Assembly (NCBI RefSeq): GCF_026344005.1
Contig: NZ_JAPKNH010000007.1
Span: forward strand, 238,891 to 302,890
Length of the DNA: 64,000 nt
From: Kaistia terrae
Lineage (GTDB): Bacteria; Pseudomonadota; Alphaproteobacteria; Rhizobiales; Kaistiaceae
Direction of reading: 5' to 3'
The position numbers and the translations under genes are program-made. Below are positions 17,291-25,068 of this stretch, one piece after another (position 1 is the stretch's first letter; the number at the start of each line of letters is the position of its first letter). Below the pieces are notes generated by a model. That model made no database searches. It saw only the letters and a list, made by a program, of their open reading frames with translations, and was not told the origin of the DNA.

Positions 17291-17552
17291 TCATGACCAT
17301 GGGTCCCCGCCGGTATGGAAGTGCTTTGCTGCATCATAAGCGGCGCCGGAAAGAGCTCCATCAACCCATCCTCCGCCGGTGACCTGTACGCGCTCGTCGC
17401 AGGCATTGCACCAAGCGTCAGGTCTCGCGTTGTCTGGGTTCAAATCCGTTGGCAATGAAGCCAATGCGCTCACGAACTCTCATGCCATCGACTATGTGCT
17501 GACAAACGAAGGCGTCCTGCTGCATCCCATGAATGCCACATCGAATTGACAC
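17291..17552 (-). pseudogene. Frameshifted small cysteine-motif protein
   Basis: From a GTG at 17552 (GGGGGAG upstream) the frame reads CGIHGMQQDAFVCQHIV and continues to NGFEP, then stops. The adjacent frame continues from exactly that point as DNARPDAWCNACDERV and GGGWVDGALSG. Together they rebuild a familiar small protein: HGxQQxxFVCQH followed by PDAWCxxCxE, a two-part cysteine motif. A single-base change near 17437-17443 explains the break. The downstream part also lacks the CGxCYD motif expected after the second CxxC (here GAAYDAAK), so it is decayed beyond the frameshift. Confidence 0.7.
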
Positions 17553-17810
17553 GCCGCTCCCCCTTCGCTGCCTAGCAAGCTGATCGCTTGGCATTCGCCC
17601 CTTGCCACCAGTGCGAGCATGAGCCAGAAGCACCCGCGACATAAGGGCTCCAACCTAGGATCCACGCGGATATGGATGATCCATGCAAATCTTCGTCCCC
17701 GCGCTTGCGCGCCATCACAGCCTTTGCCTGCCGGCGGAGCGGAACTGGTTTCCCTGCATCACTCCAACTCAGCTTGTCCGTGACCTGCGACGGTCAAAGG
17801 ATTCATGACC
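17553..17810. other. Short non-coding gap in the island
   Basis: Between the broken minus-strand gene and the next plus-strand gene. It must contain promoters for both directions. No open frame with a ribosome-binding site and no repeat was found. Confidence 0.35.
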
Positions 17811-18107
17811 ATGATTGCTAGGATCCAGCTCTCTCACTTGCGTGAAATCGGCTGGTCTCTGTGGGACCCGATTGGCTTGGGCGAAGAGTGGAGAAATAGC
17901 GGCGGCGCCGACGAGTACGACAGCTATATCCTTCATGCTGCAGAGCTTCTTGCGAGTGACGCCGGTCTGGATGAGTGCGTGCAGTATCTTGCGAGCATCG
18001 AGGTGGAGCACATGGGGATGGACGTATGCGATGATACCCACGAGCGAGCAGAAAGGACCGCCCGCGCTATCGATCAATATCTCGCGTCGCTCCAGGGCGT
18101 CCACTAA
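17811..18107 (+). CDS. Hypothetical protein, small acidic, immunity-like
   Basis: A 98-residue acidic protein: LREIGWSLWDPIGL, DEYDSYILHAAELL, then VQYLASIEVEHMGM and a helical end. The pattern xWDPIGL followed by DEYDxY and IExEHMG is one I have seen in short uncharacterised rhizobial proteins, but I know no function. ATG 17811 has AAGGA 9 bases upstream; ATG 17805 is in the same frame. It is first in a plus-strand series of small genes reaching 19612. Confidence 0.7.
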   Translation: MIARIQLSHLREIGWSLWDPIGLGEEWRNSGGADEYDSYILHAAELLASDAGLDECVQYLASIEVEHMGMDVCDDTHERAERTARAIDQYLASLQGVH

Positions 18108-18124
18108 GGGACGGAGGCTAGTGA

Positions 18125-18298
18125 ATGAAGGTTCTGAATTCGACCGCAGAGGTCTGCAACGGAATCGACCTATTCGAGTTAGAAACTCGCATGGGCGCCG
18201 ATAGGGAGCGCGTAGCCACTCTACTGGAGGAGGTTGGTGCGCTCCTCAAGACGATGGGCTCATCCTCAGCTGCTGTTGAGGCGCGGGATAGTGACTAG
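18125..18298 (+). CDS. 57-residue hypothetical protein
   Basis: Reads MKVLNSTAEVCNGIDLFELE at the start and LLEEVGALLKTMG towards the end. GGAGG lies 7 bases before the ATG. It sits 17 bases after the 98-aa gene and overlaps the next start by 8 bases, which is the spacing of an operon member. The product would be mostly helical and acidic. No family is recognised. Confidence 0.55.
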   Translation: MKVLNSTAEVCNGIDLFELETRMGADRERVATLLEEVGALLKTMGSSSAAVEARDSD

Positions 18299-18695
18299 CA
18301 CGCCCAGCCACCGGGCAACGATCCTGAATGATCTGGTCTTTCTATTCGTCGCCGAGATGCTTGACATCGCTCCCGGCCTTCGTGGTCCGCACCAGGAAAT
18401 GATCCGCTATTGGGCGCCAGATGAACCTCCAGCAACGACCCTCTTGGCCGCGTTGGGCGACCGCCTCGTCGAAGATTTCGACAGCGTGAGTATGGCAACT
18501 AACGAAGCGCTCTTCGGCGCCATAGAAAATGCGCTCAGCCAGACCGATGAGTATCTGGCAACCGTCGTGGCGACGGGCATGATCGAAGCCATGGTGACAA
18601 CCACCGACCGCCTCGGAAACTGGACCAAGATATGGCCAATGTTCGGCCCCATGTCCTTGGCTCACGCCAGGGCGTGGCGTGACTTTGGCAGCTAG
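18291..18695 (+). CDS. Hypothetical protein, possibly DUF7674-like
   Basis: A 134-residue soluble protein starting at GTG 18291 inside the end of the 57-aa gene. Features are FLFVAEMLDIAPGLRGPHQEM, LLAALGDRLVEDFD, and ALFGAIENALSQTDEYLATVVATGMIEAM, an all-helical layout. The segment FGAIExxL followed by ATGMIEA recalls DUF7674-type proteins that often neighbour toxin/immunity genes; this is a by-eye resemblance only. Confidence 0.65.
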   Translation: MTSTPSHRATILNDLVFLFVAEMLDIAPGLRGPHQEMIRYWAPDEPPATTLLAALGDRLVEDFDSVSMATNEALFGAIENALSQTDEYLATVVATGMIEAMVTTTDRLGNWTKIWPMFGPMSLAHARAWRDFGS

Positions 18696-18771
18696 GACGA
18701 TCAACGATAGAGCCTAGGCAAAATTCATAGATTCTGCCGTACATTGCAAGGCATCGACGGATGGGGTTGGC

Positions 18772-19158
18772 ATGAAAGTGAACGCCAAGCAGATGGAAGC
18801 GGTGCTAGCTTTGCCCGGTCCTCGGCGCTTCGAGCACTTCGTGAAGGTCGTGGGCGACTGGCAGCAGGTGTGGGGCCTCTATCGGGACGGTTGGGCACTA
18901 ACTGCTGTGGAAGACAACGCGTCCGTCTTTCCGCTTTGGCCGGCCAAGGAATATGCGCAGATCTGCGCCGCTGGCGAATGGGCCGGCCATGAGCCAAGTG
19001 CAATCTCGCTCGACACTCTCATGGATGAACTACTGCCGGCGCTCAAGCATGACGGCGTCCTCGTTGGAGTGTTCTTTACGCCATCGGGCAAGGGAGTTAC
19101 CGTCCCTACTGAAGAGTTAGCTGCCGCGCTCGGGGTTGAGCTGCAGAACTACCAATGA
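18772..19158 (+). CDS. DUF2750 domain-containing protein
   Basis: A 128-residue protein matching DUF2750 along its length: PRRFEHFVKVVGDWQQVWGL, RDGWALTAVEDN, FPLWPAKEYAQICAAGEW, and a final VLVGVFFTPSGKGVTV with ELAAAL. DUF2750 proteins are small and often found in polymorphic-toxin immunity loci; the biochemical role is unknown. It follows the previous gene by 76 bases on the same strand. Confidence 0.85.
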   Translation: MKVNAKQMEAVLALPGPRRFEHFVKVVGDWQQVWGLYRDGWALTAVEDNASVFPLWPAKEYAQICAAGEWAGHEPSAISLDTLMDELLPALKHDGVLVGVFFTPSGKGVTVPTEELAAALGVELQNYQ

Positions 19159-19189
19159 CCGCCGATGAGGCGTGACCAGGGTTACCGAC

Positions 19190-19612
19190 ATGGAAGCGAA
19201 AATAAGAGCCCAGTTGCGGGAGATTCTGGAGAGCCGAGGTTTGGCGTCGCATATGAACGACACCAAATGGCGAGAGCTGTGCGCAGGAATCGATGAACTC
19301 CCGTTTCCGCCAGCCTTACAACGCAAGAACTTGTTTGAAGACGAGCCTTACCCTACGAGCATTCCCCTCGCCACCACCTACTGGGGCGACTGGGGGAAAA
19401 CCTACGAGGGGGAACTCGGAATCTGGATTGAGTGGATCAAGGTAGCCCCCCAATACAAGCGTCATATTGGAATGCTGGTTAGCCCGGCCATCGAGGATTG
19501 CTCAAACGAGTTGCGAGAGCTCCTCATAAGAATTCGCGTACCATATGTCGAAGAAGATGGGTTCTTCACTATCTACGGCCACGCCGCTGGGGTTCAGTTT
19601 GACAACGCTTGA
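19190..19612 (+). CDS. DUF6678-like hypothetical protein
   Basis: A 140-residue protein with the sequence HMNDTKWRELCAGIDELPF near the N-terminus, then FEDEPYP, TYWGDWGKTYEGELG and a C-terminal YVEEDGFFTIYGHA. The MNxTKWREL segment with a later GDW is what I associate with DUF6678. ATG 19190 is chosen because AGGG lies 8 bases upstream; GTG 19172 is an in-frame alternative. No enzymatic motif. Its place beside DUF2750 and Imm32 again suggests an immunity-type role. Confidence 0.7.
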   Translation: MEAKIRAQLREILESRGLASHMNDTKWRELCAGIDELPFPPALQRKNLFEDEPYPTSIPLATTYWGDWGKTYEGELGIWIEWIKVAPQYKRHIGMLVSPAIEDCSNELRELLIRIRVPYVEEDGFFTIYGHAAGVQFDNA

Positions 19613-19743
19613 TTGAGAATAGACCCAGCTTGGTCGAGCCGAGAGCCAAATCCGGACATGGAATGACGCTGTTGCGTCGCAGGACAGGGGGCAGAAGATC
19701 CGGCAAGCCTAGCAGTTCCGACGGATGCTTGTGAGAATCCAAT

Positions 19744-19980
19744 CTACGACCCGTCCGTAAGCCTCACCAGCCTCAGGCTGTGGACCAAACTGTAGTCGGG
19801 TCCGCCCCGCCTTTCTTCCGATAGGTCATCACCCGCCCAGGCAGGCGTCATCAGGTGCAGGTGGTCGATACGGTCTCGGAGAGAGGTCAGCTTCCTGATG
19901 AGAATCTCCAGCCCCTCTGAATCAAAAGCAATTACCACCTGAGGATCGGCGTCGCGCATCATCTCTACAGTTAGTGTCAT
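19744..19980 (-). CDS. Imm32 family immunity-like protein
   Basis: A 78-residue protein. The C-terminal half has HLHLMTPAWAGDDLSEER, the hallmark HLHL(M/T)TxxWxGxxL of Imm32, preceded by LEILIRKLTSLRDRIDH. Imm32 proteins are predicted immunity proteins of polymorphic toxin systems. Start at 19980 (MTLTVEMM) has GGAG about 10 bases upstream. It lies 26 bases after the 94-aa gene on the same strand; that partnering is common for Imm32. No toxin gene is adjacent. Confidence 0.8.
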   Translation of the reverse strand: MTLTVEMMRDADPQVVIAFDSEGLEILIRKLTSLRDRIDHLHLMTPAWAGDDLSEERRGGPDYSLVHSLRLVRLTDGS

Positions 19981-20006
19981 TTTCCGTCGGCTCCCTGAAG
20001 ACGAAT

Positions 20007-20291
20007 TCAATCAGCTGACCAAACCAAGGATTCGCCCACAGCCGCAGCTACCGCAGACGCAGCCTCTTCGAAAGAGTCAAATCCTCCTCCGCCAGCATGG
20101 AAAACACCCTTCTCGTAGGTCGAGCCATACTCAACGTAGTAAGTGGCAATTTGGACATCATCCGAAATCTCCGGCGGGTCTTCGTAGTCGCCAGTTCCAT
20201 ATCGAGTGGGGCTGAGGACTATTCTCACTTCTGTGGGATGAAAGCCGTCATAGAGAAATGAGCCGCGCCGTATTGTCTCCAACAGGTCCAT
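20007..20291 (-). CDS. Hypothetical protein paired with Imm32
   Basis: A 94-residue protein: MDLLETIRRGSFLYDGFHP, then VRIVLSPTRYGTGDYEDPPE, IATYYVEYG and AGGGGFDSFEEAASAV. The composition is acidic and strand-rich with no signal. The Met at 20291 fits the conserved-looking LLETIRRG start; an upstream extension to 20327 is possible. Operonic with the Imm32 gene. I recall proteins of this shape next to Imm32 but have no family name or function. Confidence 0.65.
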   Translation of the reverse strand: MDLLETIRRGSFLYDGFHPTEVRIVLSPTRYGTGDYEDPPEISDDVQIATYYVEYGSTYEKGVFHAGGGGFDSFEEAASAVAAAVGESLVWSAD

Positions 20292-20304
20292 TTGGCGCTT
20301 TTGC

Positions 20305-20563
20305 CTACTGCTCGACCAGGTCCGCAATCATTGCGTCTCTGACGTCCACTTCGGTGTAGAGATATTGTCCCGGAGCGTCCATCAAGTCGACTCCATTCAG
20401 ATACATCACGCCCGCCCAGATGCGTTCCGTGTCACGTTAGGGGGAAAAGGTCAGGGTTCGGACCTCGGCCGCTTGCATCACACAACGTGCCCAACGGTCG
20501 GCCTCCTCACGGGAGATTTTGCCGCTCAGAACGTCTTCAAAGACTTGGCCAGCCTTCGCCACA
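20305..20563 (-). pseudogene. Small island protein broken by a frameshift and an in-frame stop
   Basis: Reading from 20563, VFEDVLSGK is in one frame; after a five-A run (20517-20521) the neighbouring frame continues ISREEADRWARCVMQAAEV, RTLTFSP, then a TAA at 20437-20439, and in the same frame RDTERIWAGVMYLNGVDL and APGQYLYTEVDVRDAM. Both halves are unmistakably one ancestral protein (VLxGxxSREEADRWA followed by ERIWAGVMYLxGVDL). An extra A in the A-run plus a nonsense codon have destroyed it. The copy overlaps no other good frame. Confidence 0.75.
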
Positions 20564-20655
20564 GCGCCTGGGCGGCAGGGACGACCAAGTCTTCACGGGT
20601 CAACGCCTCCCGACATACCATCCGCCTTGCAGGGGCCATCCCAAGGATCCGCTGA

Positions 20656-21057
20656 TCATCGTACGGCTGTCGCTTGTGACCAGACGACCATCCACTGCCC
20701 ATCGCGGTGCTCATACGCATCGGTATGCCAGTACTCGCTCAGGGGGACCTTGTGGCCTCCGAAGACGACCTCAAGACGGGCACAATACCGAAGGATGGCA
20801 GCGCCTTCATAGAGACGTACTGCTATTTCGTTGGGGTCCCAGGTGAGATACCGAATCTGCCCCGTCGCAATAGCTCCCAGATACTCGTCTCGGGAAAGAG
20901 GTGCGCCGATAGGGGGGATTAGCTGAAAATCGGGGGCATGGAGTTTCTTAGCCCCTTCGATATCGGCGGCCACCAATGCTCGTAGCCGGCCGCGCTCTGT
21001 CTCGCGGAGCGAGTCAGCCTGACTTGAAGAAGCAGCGCTAGTTGAAGTGGTGGCCAT
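20656..21057 (-). CDS. Nuclear transport factor 2-like (DUF4440) protein
   Basis: A 133-residue SnoaL/NTF2-fold protein: RETERGRLRALVAADIEGAKKLHAPDF, the IPPIGAPLSRDEYL segment, and WHTDAYEHRDGQWMVVWSQAT at the end, all standard for DUF4440. These are small alpha+beta barrels with varied roles. Start at 21057 (MATTSTS) has GGAAGAG about 9 bases upstream; 21072 is an alternative. It closes the island on its right side; composition is nearer to the chromosome average. Confidence 0.85.
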   Translation of the reverse strand: MATTSTSAASSSQADSLRETERGRLRALVAADIEGAKKLHAPDFQLIPPIGAPLSRDEYLGAIATGQIRYLTWDPNEIAVRLYEGAAILRYCARLEVVFGGHKVPLSEYWHTDAYEHRDGQWMVVWSQATAVR

Positions 21058-21224
21058 GCGGGTCTCTTCCATCGGATACGATTCGCGTGCGGATCGCTGC
21101 TATCTAGCCGATTTCGGAGCCTCGGCGCTCCTGCATATCCCGAGAGCCGCGTCCGCGACTTCAGCGCGCCCGGCAATCAGCTCGAGTGGCCAACGTCCAT
21201 TCCCCGCAATGCGCGCGGTCGCGC

Positions 21225-22478
21225 TCACGCATCCTTGTCATCATGGCGTGTGATCAGTCGCGCCCCGCGGCCACCAGTGGCATGGGCCCATAGCCAATTG
21301 AGCGCCACGGCGATGCGATTGCGAGCACCTATCAGGAAGAAAATATGAGCGATTCCCCAGAGCCACCACGCCAGCCGCCCCTTGAGGCGCAAATGGGGAA
21401 AGTCGGCTATGGCTGCTCGGCGACTTACTGTGGCGAGGTTGCCTTGATGGCGGTAGCGGAACGGTTGGGGCGCTTCCGTTTGGCCGCTTAGCCGCCTTCG
21501 GATTAAATGGCCGACATATTGCCCCTGCTGTTTCGCCGCTGGGGCCAAGCCCGGCACCGGCTTACCGTTGCTTTGAACGGCCGCAGTGTCTCCGATGACC
21601 CAAATGCCGTCCGCGACGCTGAGGTCCGGTCCGACCACCACCCGCCCGGCACGGTCGGAGAGTGTATCCAGCCACTTCGCTGCAGGAGAGGCCTGCACTC
21701 CCGCGGCCCAAAGGACCGTTGCGGCCTCAATGGGCTCGTCACCTCTCGCAATGCCTTTGGCATCGACATGGGTGACCGCTACCCCGGTCAGAATCTCGAC
21801 CCCCATTTGAGCCAGCGAGCGTGTCGCAAAGGCCGAGAGAGGCTCTGCAAAAGTCGCCAAGATCCTCGCATTTGATTCTACCAGGATAACGCGAGACGAT
21901 TGCGGGTCGAAAGCTCGAAACTCCCCGGGCAAGGTTCTCCGCGTCAACTCTGCAATCATGCCGGCGAGTTCAACGCCCGTGGGGCCCCCGCCCACAATCA
22001 CGAATGTCAGGAGTGCGGCGCGCTTTTGAGGATCTGACTCGAATTCCGCCCGCTCGAACGCGACAAGAATCTTACGGCGAATGTTCGTTGCGTCATCGAG
22101 GTTTTTCAAGCCCGGCGCAAATGCTTCCCACTCGTCATGCCCGAAGTAGGCGTGCCTGGCTCCGGTCGCGACAACGAGGAAATCGAAGGCAATGGAGTTC
22201 CCGTCATCGAGCCGGACGATCCGTTCCCCGCGGTCGATGCCAATCACCGTGCCCAACAACGTGCGGATGTTTCTGTGACGGCGAACCAATGAGCGGATGG
22301 GCCATGCTATGTCGGACGGACCTACGAGAGCCGTGGCGGCTTGATAGAGCAGAGGTTGGAAGAGATGGTAGTTTCGCTGATCGATCAAGGTCACTGCGGT
22401 CGCCGCACCCCCTAAGCTCTTTGCACAGCTGAGCCCCCCGAACCCGCCACCTATAATTACCGTTCTTGGAAGCGGCAT
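21225..22478 (-). CDS. Type II NADH:quinone oxidoreductase (NAD(P)/FAD-dependent oxidoreductase)
   Basis: A 417-residue Ndh-family flavoprotein. The FAD-binding Rossmann motif is IIGGGFGGLSCAKSL, the second nucleotide motif is VIVGGGPTGVELAGM, and the family blocks NYHLFQPLLYQ and VIGDTAAV are present. A hydrophobic stretch near the C-terminus (LAWWLWGIAHIFFLIGARNR) anchors it to the membrane. It transfers electrons from NADH to quinone without proton pumping. Start at 22478 or 22481 (two Met in a row) lies just behind GGAGAG. Confidence 0.93.
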   Translation of the reverse strand: MPLPRTVIIGGGFGGLSCAKSLGGAATAVTLIDQRNYHLFQPLLYQAATALVGPSDIAWPIRSLVRRHRNIRTLLGTVIGIDRGERIVRLDDGNSIAFDFLVVATGARHAYFGHDEWEAFAPGLKNLDDATNIRRKILVAFERAEFESDPQKRAALLTFVIVGGGPTGVELAGMIAELTRRTLPGEFRAFDPQSSRVILVESNARILATFAEPLSAFATRSLAQMGVEILTGVAVTHVDAKGIARGDEPIEAATVLWAAGVQASPAAKWLDTLSDRAGRVVVGPDLSVADGIWVIGDTAAVQSNGKPVPGLAPAAKQQGQYVGHLIRRRLSGQTEAPQPFRYRHQGNLATVSRRAAIADFPHLRLKGRLAWWLWGIAHIFFLIGARNRIAVALNWLWAHATGGRGARLITRHDDKDA

Positions 22479-22833
22479 CATCTCTCCTGGCTGGCTTAGG
22501 CCTTCAGAAGGTAGCGCAAAAGCGTGGCTTCTGCGATGGGCAGACAAGGGCCGCATCCTGGCACCAGCTCTTCATGAGCCGCACCAATGATCAATGCGAC
22601 CGGCCTTCGCGGCCTTCCCTGGTCGGCAGGGCGCTGCCAGCCCTCCTGGATCAGCACCGCACCTCTACGTCCCCATCCGCCGCCGTGAGGTTCGCCAACG
22701 TGCGCCCATAGCGGTCCCTCCGCCCGAGCGCTCGATATAGACCGGGGCGCCGCAAAGGAGCTTGGCGTGATCCATGCGGCGTCATCTTGACTTTTGCGCA
22801 CTCTTGGCGAGTCGCAGACATGACCTTTGAAAC
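22479..22833. other. Divergent upstream region without a supported gene
   Basis: The region between the NADH dehydrogenase start and the promoter at 22834. A 101-codon frame on the minus strand exists but has no ribosome-binding site and unlikely composition. I find no RNA gene or repeat. Confidence 0.4.
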
Positions 22834-22863
22834 TTGACTGCTGTGTTCATGAATTACGATAAT
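22834..22863 (+). promoter_or_regulatory. Sigma-70-type promoter TTGACT-N18-GATAAT
   Basis: TTGACT at 22834-22839 and GATAAT at 22858-22863, spacing 18. It is one of the clearest housekeeping promoter matches in the window. Transcription would begin near 22870, only a few bases before the GTG at 22876, so the downstream gene is either nearly leaderless or begins translation further in. Confidence 0.55.
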
Positions 22864-22875
22864 GCAGCGTGACTC

Positions 22876-23655
22876 GTGAGGCCTCGCCTGGCTCGCCCCT
22901 CAACCCTGAGAAAAATATTGACCGACATATTGCAGACTGTTGCCGCAAAAGCCCTCCCATCTGCTTCCGAGGTGCTCGAAAGGCTTAGGGCGCTCGACAG
23001 GCTGATGCTCATCACCACGGGAGGCGGGGTTACGCACGAGCGGATCGGTCGTCTCGACAAGGTAACGCTGAATGAAGGAACGATCGTTTGTATCGGTCCC
23101 GATCATGACGCGAGCATCACGCAGTCGGCGATTGCCGACATGCGGATCGACCGCCGCCGCATGAACGGCGATAAGGCGTATCCGCGTGTTGATTTCATCG
23201 ATAACAGCGGTCGTACGATTTTCAGCGCTGTCAGCTTTGTCGGGTTGGAACCCTTTGACGCCGCGCTTGAGGGCTTTGATATCGCCCCGTTGGACGGAGA
23301 CCCTTTTAAATTCAGCTTGCCTGATGACGAGATCAATCCACGGGATCCGGGCTTGACGGCACTAGAAGCGCTTGCCGCATCCAACCGCCCCGTGACCGTT
23401 ACGGTCGAACGCGAAGCCTACAGGCAAAACTGGAAGGGCGTTGTCGAAAACATCGTCGCGCGGAATGGCTTCATCAACATCATGGTCGAGAATTTTCACT
23501 TTCATTTGCGGGCGGGCACCGTCGCAGAATGGAAGCAAAGCGTTGATGACGACCATCTCACGCTGGTTGCCGTGGACGATGATGGGAAACAAGTCGGGCT
23601 GAAGCTATGCGTTGAAGGTACTGAACCGTTGATCGTGGCAGCTCTCGCGTACTGA
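22876..23655 (+). CDS. Hypothetical protein, possible HemS/ChuX-like fold
   Basis: A 259-residue soluble protein of unknown role. The central part (LMLITTGGGVTHERIGRLDKV, SAIADMRIDRRR, PRVDFIDNSGRTIFSAVSFVG) has a strand order and FxD(x)xG-x-x-(I/M)F pattern that recalls heme-trafficking HemS/ChuX proteins, and the end has GFINIMVENFHFHLRAG. No heme ligand can be assigned. The frame opens at GTG 22876, but the promoter just upstream leaves almost no leader, so a start inside the first 40 codons is possible. Downstream is a convergent oxidoreductase. Confidence 0.7.
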   Translation: MRPRLARPSTLRKILTDILQTVAAKALPSASEVLERLRALDRLMLITTGGGVTHERIGRLDKVTLNEGTIVCIGPDHDASITQSAIADMRIDRRRMNGDKAYPRVDFIDNSGRTIFSAVSFVGLEPFDAALEGFDIAPLDGDPFKFSLPDDEINPRDPGLTALEALAASNRPVTVTVEREAYRQNWKGVVENIVARNGFINIMVENFHFHLRAGTVAEWKQSVDDDHLTLVAVDDDGKQVGLKLCVEGTEPLIVAALAY

Positions 23656-23983
23656 AATCCCGACGACGAAAAAGCTCACGCGGCAGGCGTGTGCCATACA
23701 CTTTCAGTGTGTGAGGCGCAGGAACTTGTCGTGCTGTACCGTCGCCTTCCGGCGAAAAAGCGGGCCTCGCTTCTGGCGGGAAGATTTGGCGGCATTGGGC
23801 CAAATCTTCCCGAGATCACCGATCGTTCGCACCGATCTCAGCCGCTGACCGCCTGGAAAACGAACCGCCCCCAACGACGTATCGGCCCGAGTGGTCGTCC
23901 CGGCCCCTCCTCCCACGCGCGGCCAGACAGCAGTCATCACCCGGGGCTCCCGACGTGACAACCGCTGGCTGATGCAGTCCAAC
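23656..23983. other. Convergent intergenic region with a 14-bp hairpin
   Basis: A 328-base gap between two genes that point at each other. Its main element is the perfect inverted repeat at 23777-23812, listed separately. A shorter ACACT-TTC-AGTGT hairpin lies near 23697-23710. No gene is supported. Confidence 0.5.
23777..23812. terminator. 14-bp perfect inverted repeat, probable bidirectional terminator
   Basis: CGGGAAGATTTGGC, an 8-base loop, then GCCAAATCTTCCCG. It lies between convergent genes, as expected for a shared terminator, but it has no T run on either side and is 120 bases from the upstream stop. A mobile-element end or a protein-binding site is an alternative. Confidence 0.5.
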
Positions 23984-25048
23984 TCAGACGACGTTGACCA
24001 TAGTTCCAGACCGACCCGAGGCGAGCATCGCTTCTACGACCTGGACCGAGCGCAGGCCTACCAGCGCGTTGCCGCAGTTTTCGGTCGGCGCGCCGAGACA
24101 GATGTCAACAAAGGCCTCGACCGGCGTGACGCAGGTATAGGCTCCGGCACCGGGCTCGATCGCCATCTCCTCGTCCTGGCCGTCGAGGCGACGCAGCCAC
24201 AGCCGCTCGCGCTCGACATCGAGCAGCAGCATGCCTTCCGTACCGAACAGGCGGATATCGACCTGGAACGGGGAACCGGGCGGCACGGAAGCCGAGCCGG
24301 AAAGCGATCCGGTCGCGCCGCCGGCGAAGGTCACGGCCAGCGCGTTATGGATGTCGGTGTCGATCGCCGACTTGCCGAGCAGCGCGAACACGCCCTCCGG
24401 CTGCAGGTCCGTCACGTAGAACAGGCCGCCCAGCATGTGGACCAGCTGGCCCCAGCCATAGCCGCCGGTGCCGGGATGGGCCCAGGTGGCGCGCTCGGGG
24501 CGGAACATCTCGTTCTCGGTGCCCTGAAGCTCGCCGCCGGAGACGAGGTCCTCGATCGGCGTCGCCATTTGCGCCGAGACGTGGCGGATGCGGCCGATAC
24601 GGCCCGAGGCGACCAGTTCGTGCGCCCGCTTGAAATAGGGCTGGAAGCTCCAGCCATACGGCACGAGGATCTCACGGCCTGCTTTTTCCGCAGCCGCGAT
24701 CAGGAGGCGGGCATCGGCCGCGTTCGTCGCCATCGGCTTCTCGACCATGACGTGGCTGCCCTTGGCCAGCGCCGCCATCGCCTGTTCGGCGTGGAGATGA
24801 TGTGGCGACGCAATGATGACGCCATCCATCTCGACGTTGGCGAGCAGTTCCTCATAGGTCTCGTAGGCGTGCGGGAAGCCGAAGGCCTCCTTGACCCTGG
24901 CGAGCTCGGCGGCTCCCGGTCGCGCGACGCCGACCAGTTCGACGCCCGGATGGCGCTTCAAGATCGGCAGATGGTTGGCGACGGCCCAGGAGCCGGCGCC
25001 GATGATGCCGATGCGCGCCTTGCGTCCGGCCAGGGCTGTCTCAGCCAT
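23984..25048 (-). CDS. Gfo/Idh/MocA family oxidoreductase
   Basis: A 354-residue NAD(P)-dependent sugar or inositol dehydrogenase-type protein. The Rossmann motif is IGIIGAGSWAVANH, the EKPMATN lysine motif is present, and the C-terminal alpha/beta domain includes PYGWSFQPYFKRA and GYGWGQLVHMLGG. Start at 25048 has GGAGGAGC 5-10 bases upstream. It is last in the minus-strand sugar operon, 20 bases after the RbsD-like gene. Probably oxidises the sugar, or a sugar acid, brought in by the RbsABC-like importer. Confidence 0.92.
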   Translation of the reverse strand: MAETALAGRKARIGIIGAGSWAVANHLPILKRHPGVELVGVARPGAAELARVKEAFGFPHAYETYEELLANVEMDGVIIASPHHLHAEQAMAALAKGSHVMVEKPMATNAADARLLIAAAEKAGREILVPYGWSFQPYFKRAHELVASGRIGRIRHVSAQMATPIEDLVSGGELQGTENEMFRPERATWAHPGTGGYGWGQLVHMLGGLFYVTDLQPEGVFALLGKSAIDTDIHNALAVTFAGGATGSLSGSASVPPGSPFQVDIRLFGTEGMLLLDVERERLWLRRLDGQDEEMAIEPGAGAYTCVTPVEAFVDICLGAPTENCGNALVGLRSVQVVEAMLASGRSGTMVNVV

Positions 25049-25068
25049 ATGTGCTCCTCCCGGGGCGA

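Noticed and set aside
22496..22801. 101-codon minus-strand frame upstream of the NADH dehydrogenase
   Set aside because: No ribosome-binding site, low-complexity Gly/Arg/Trp content, and it lies in a likely promoter region.
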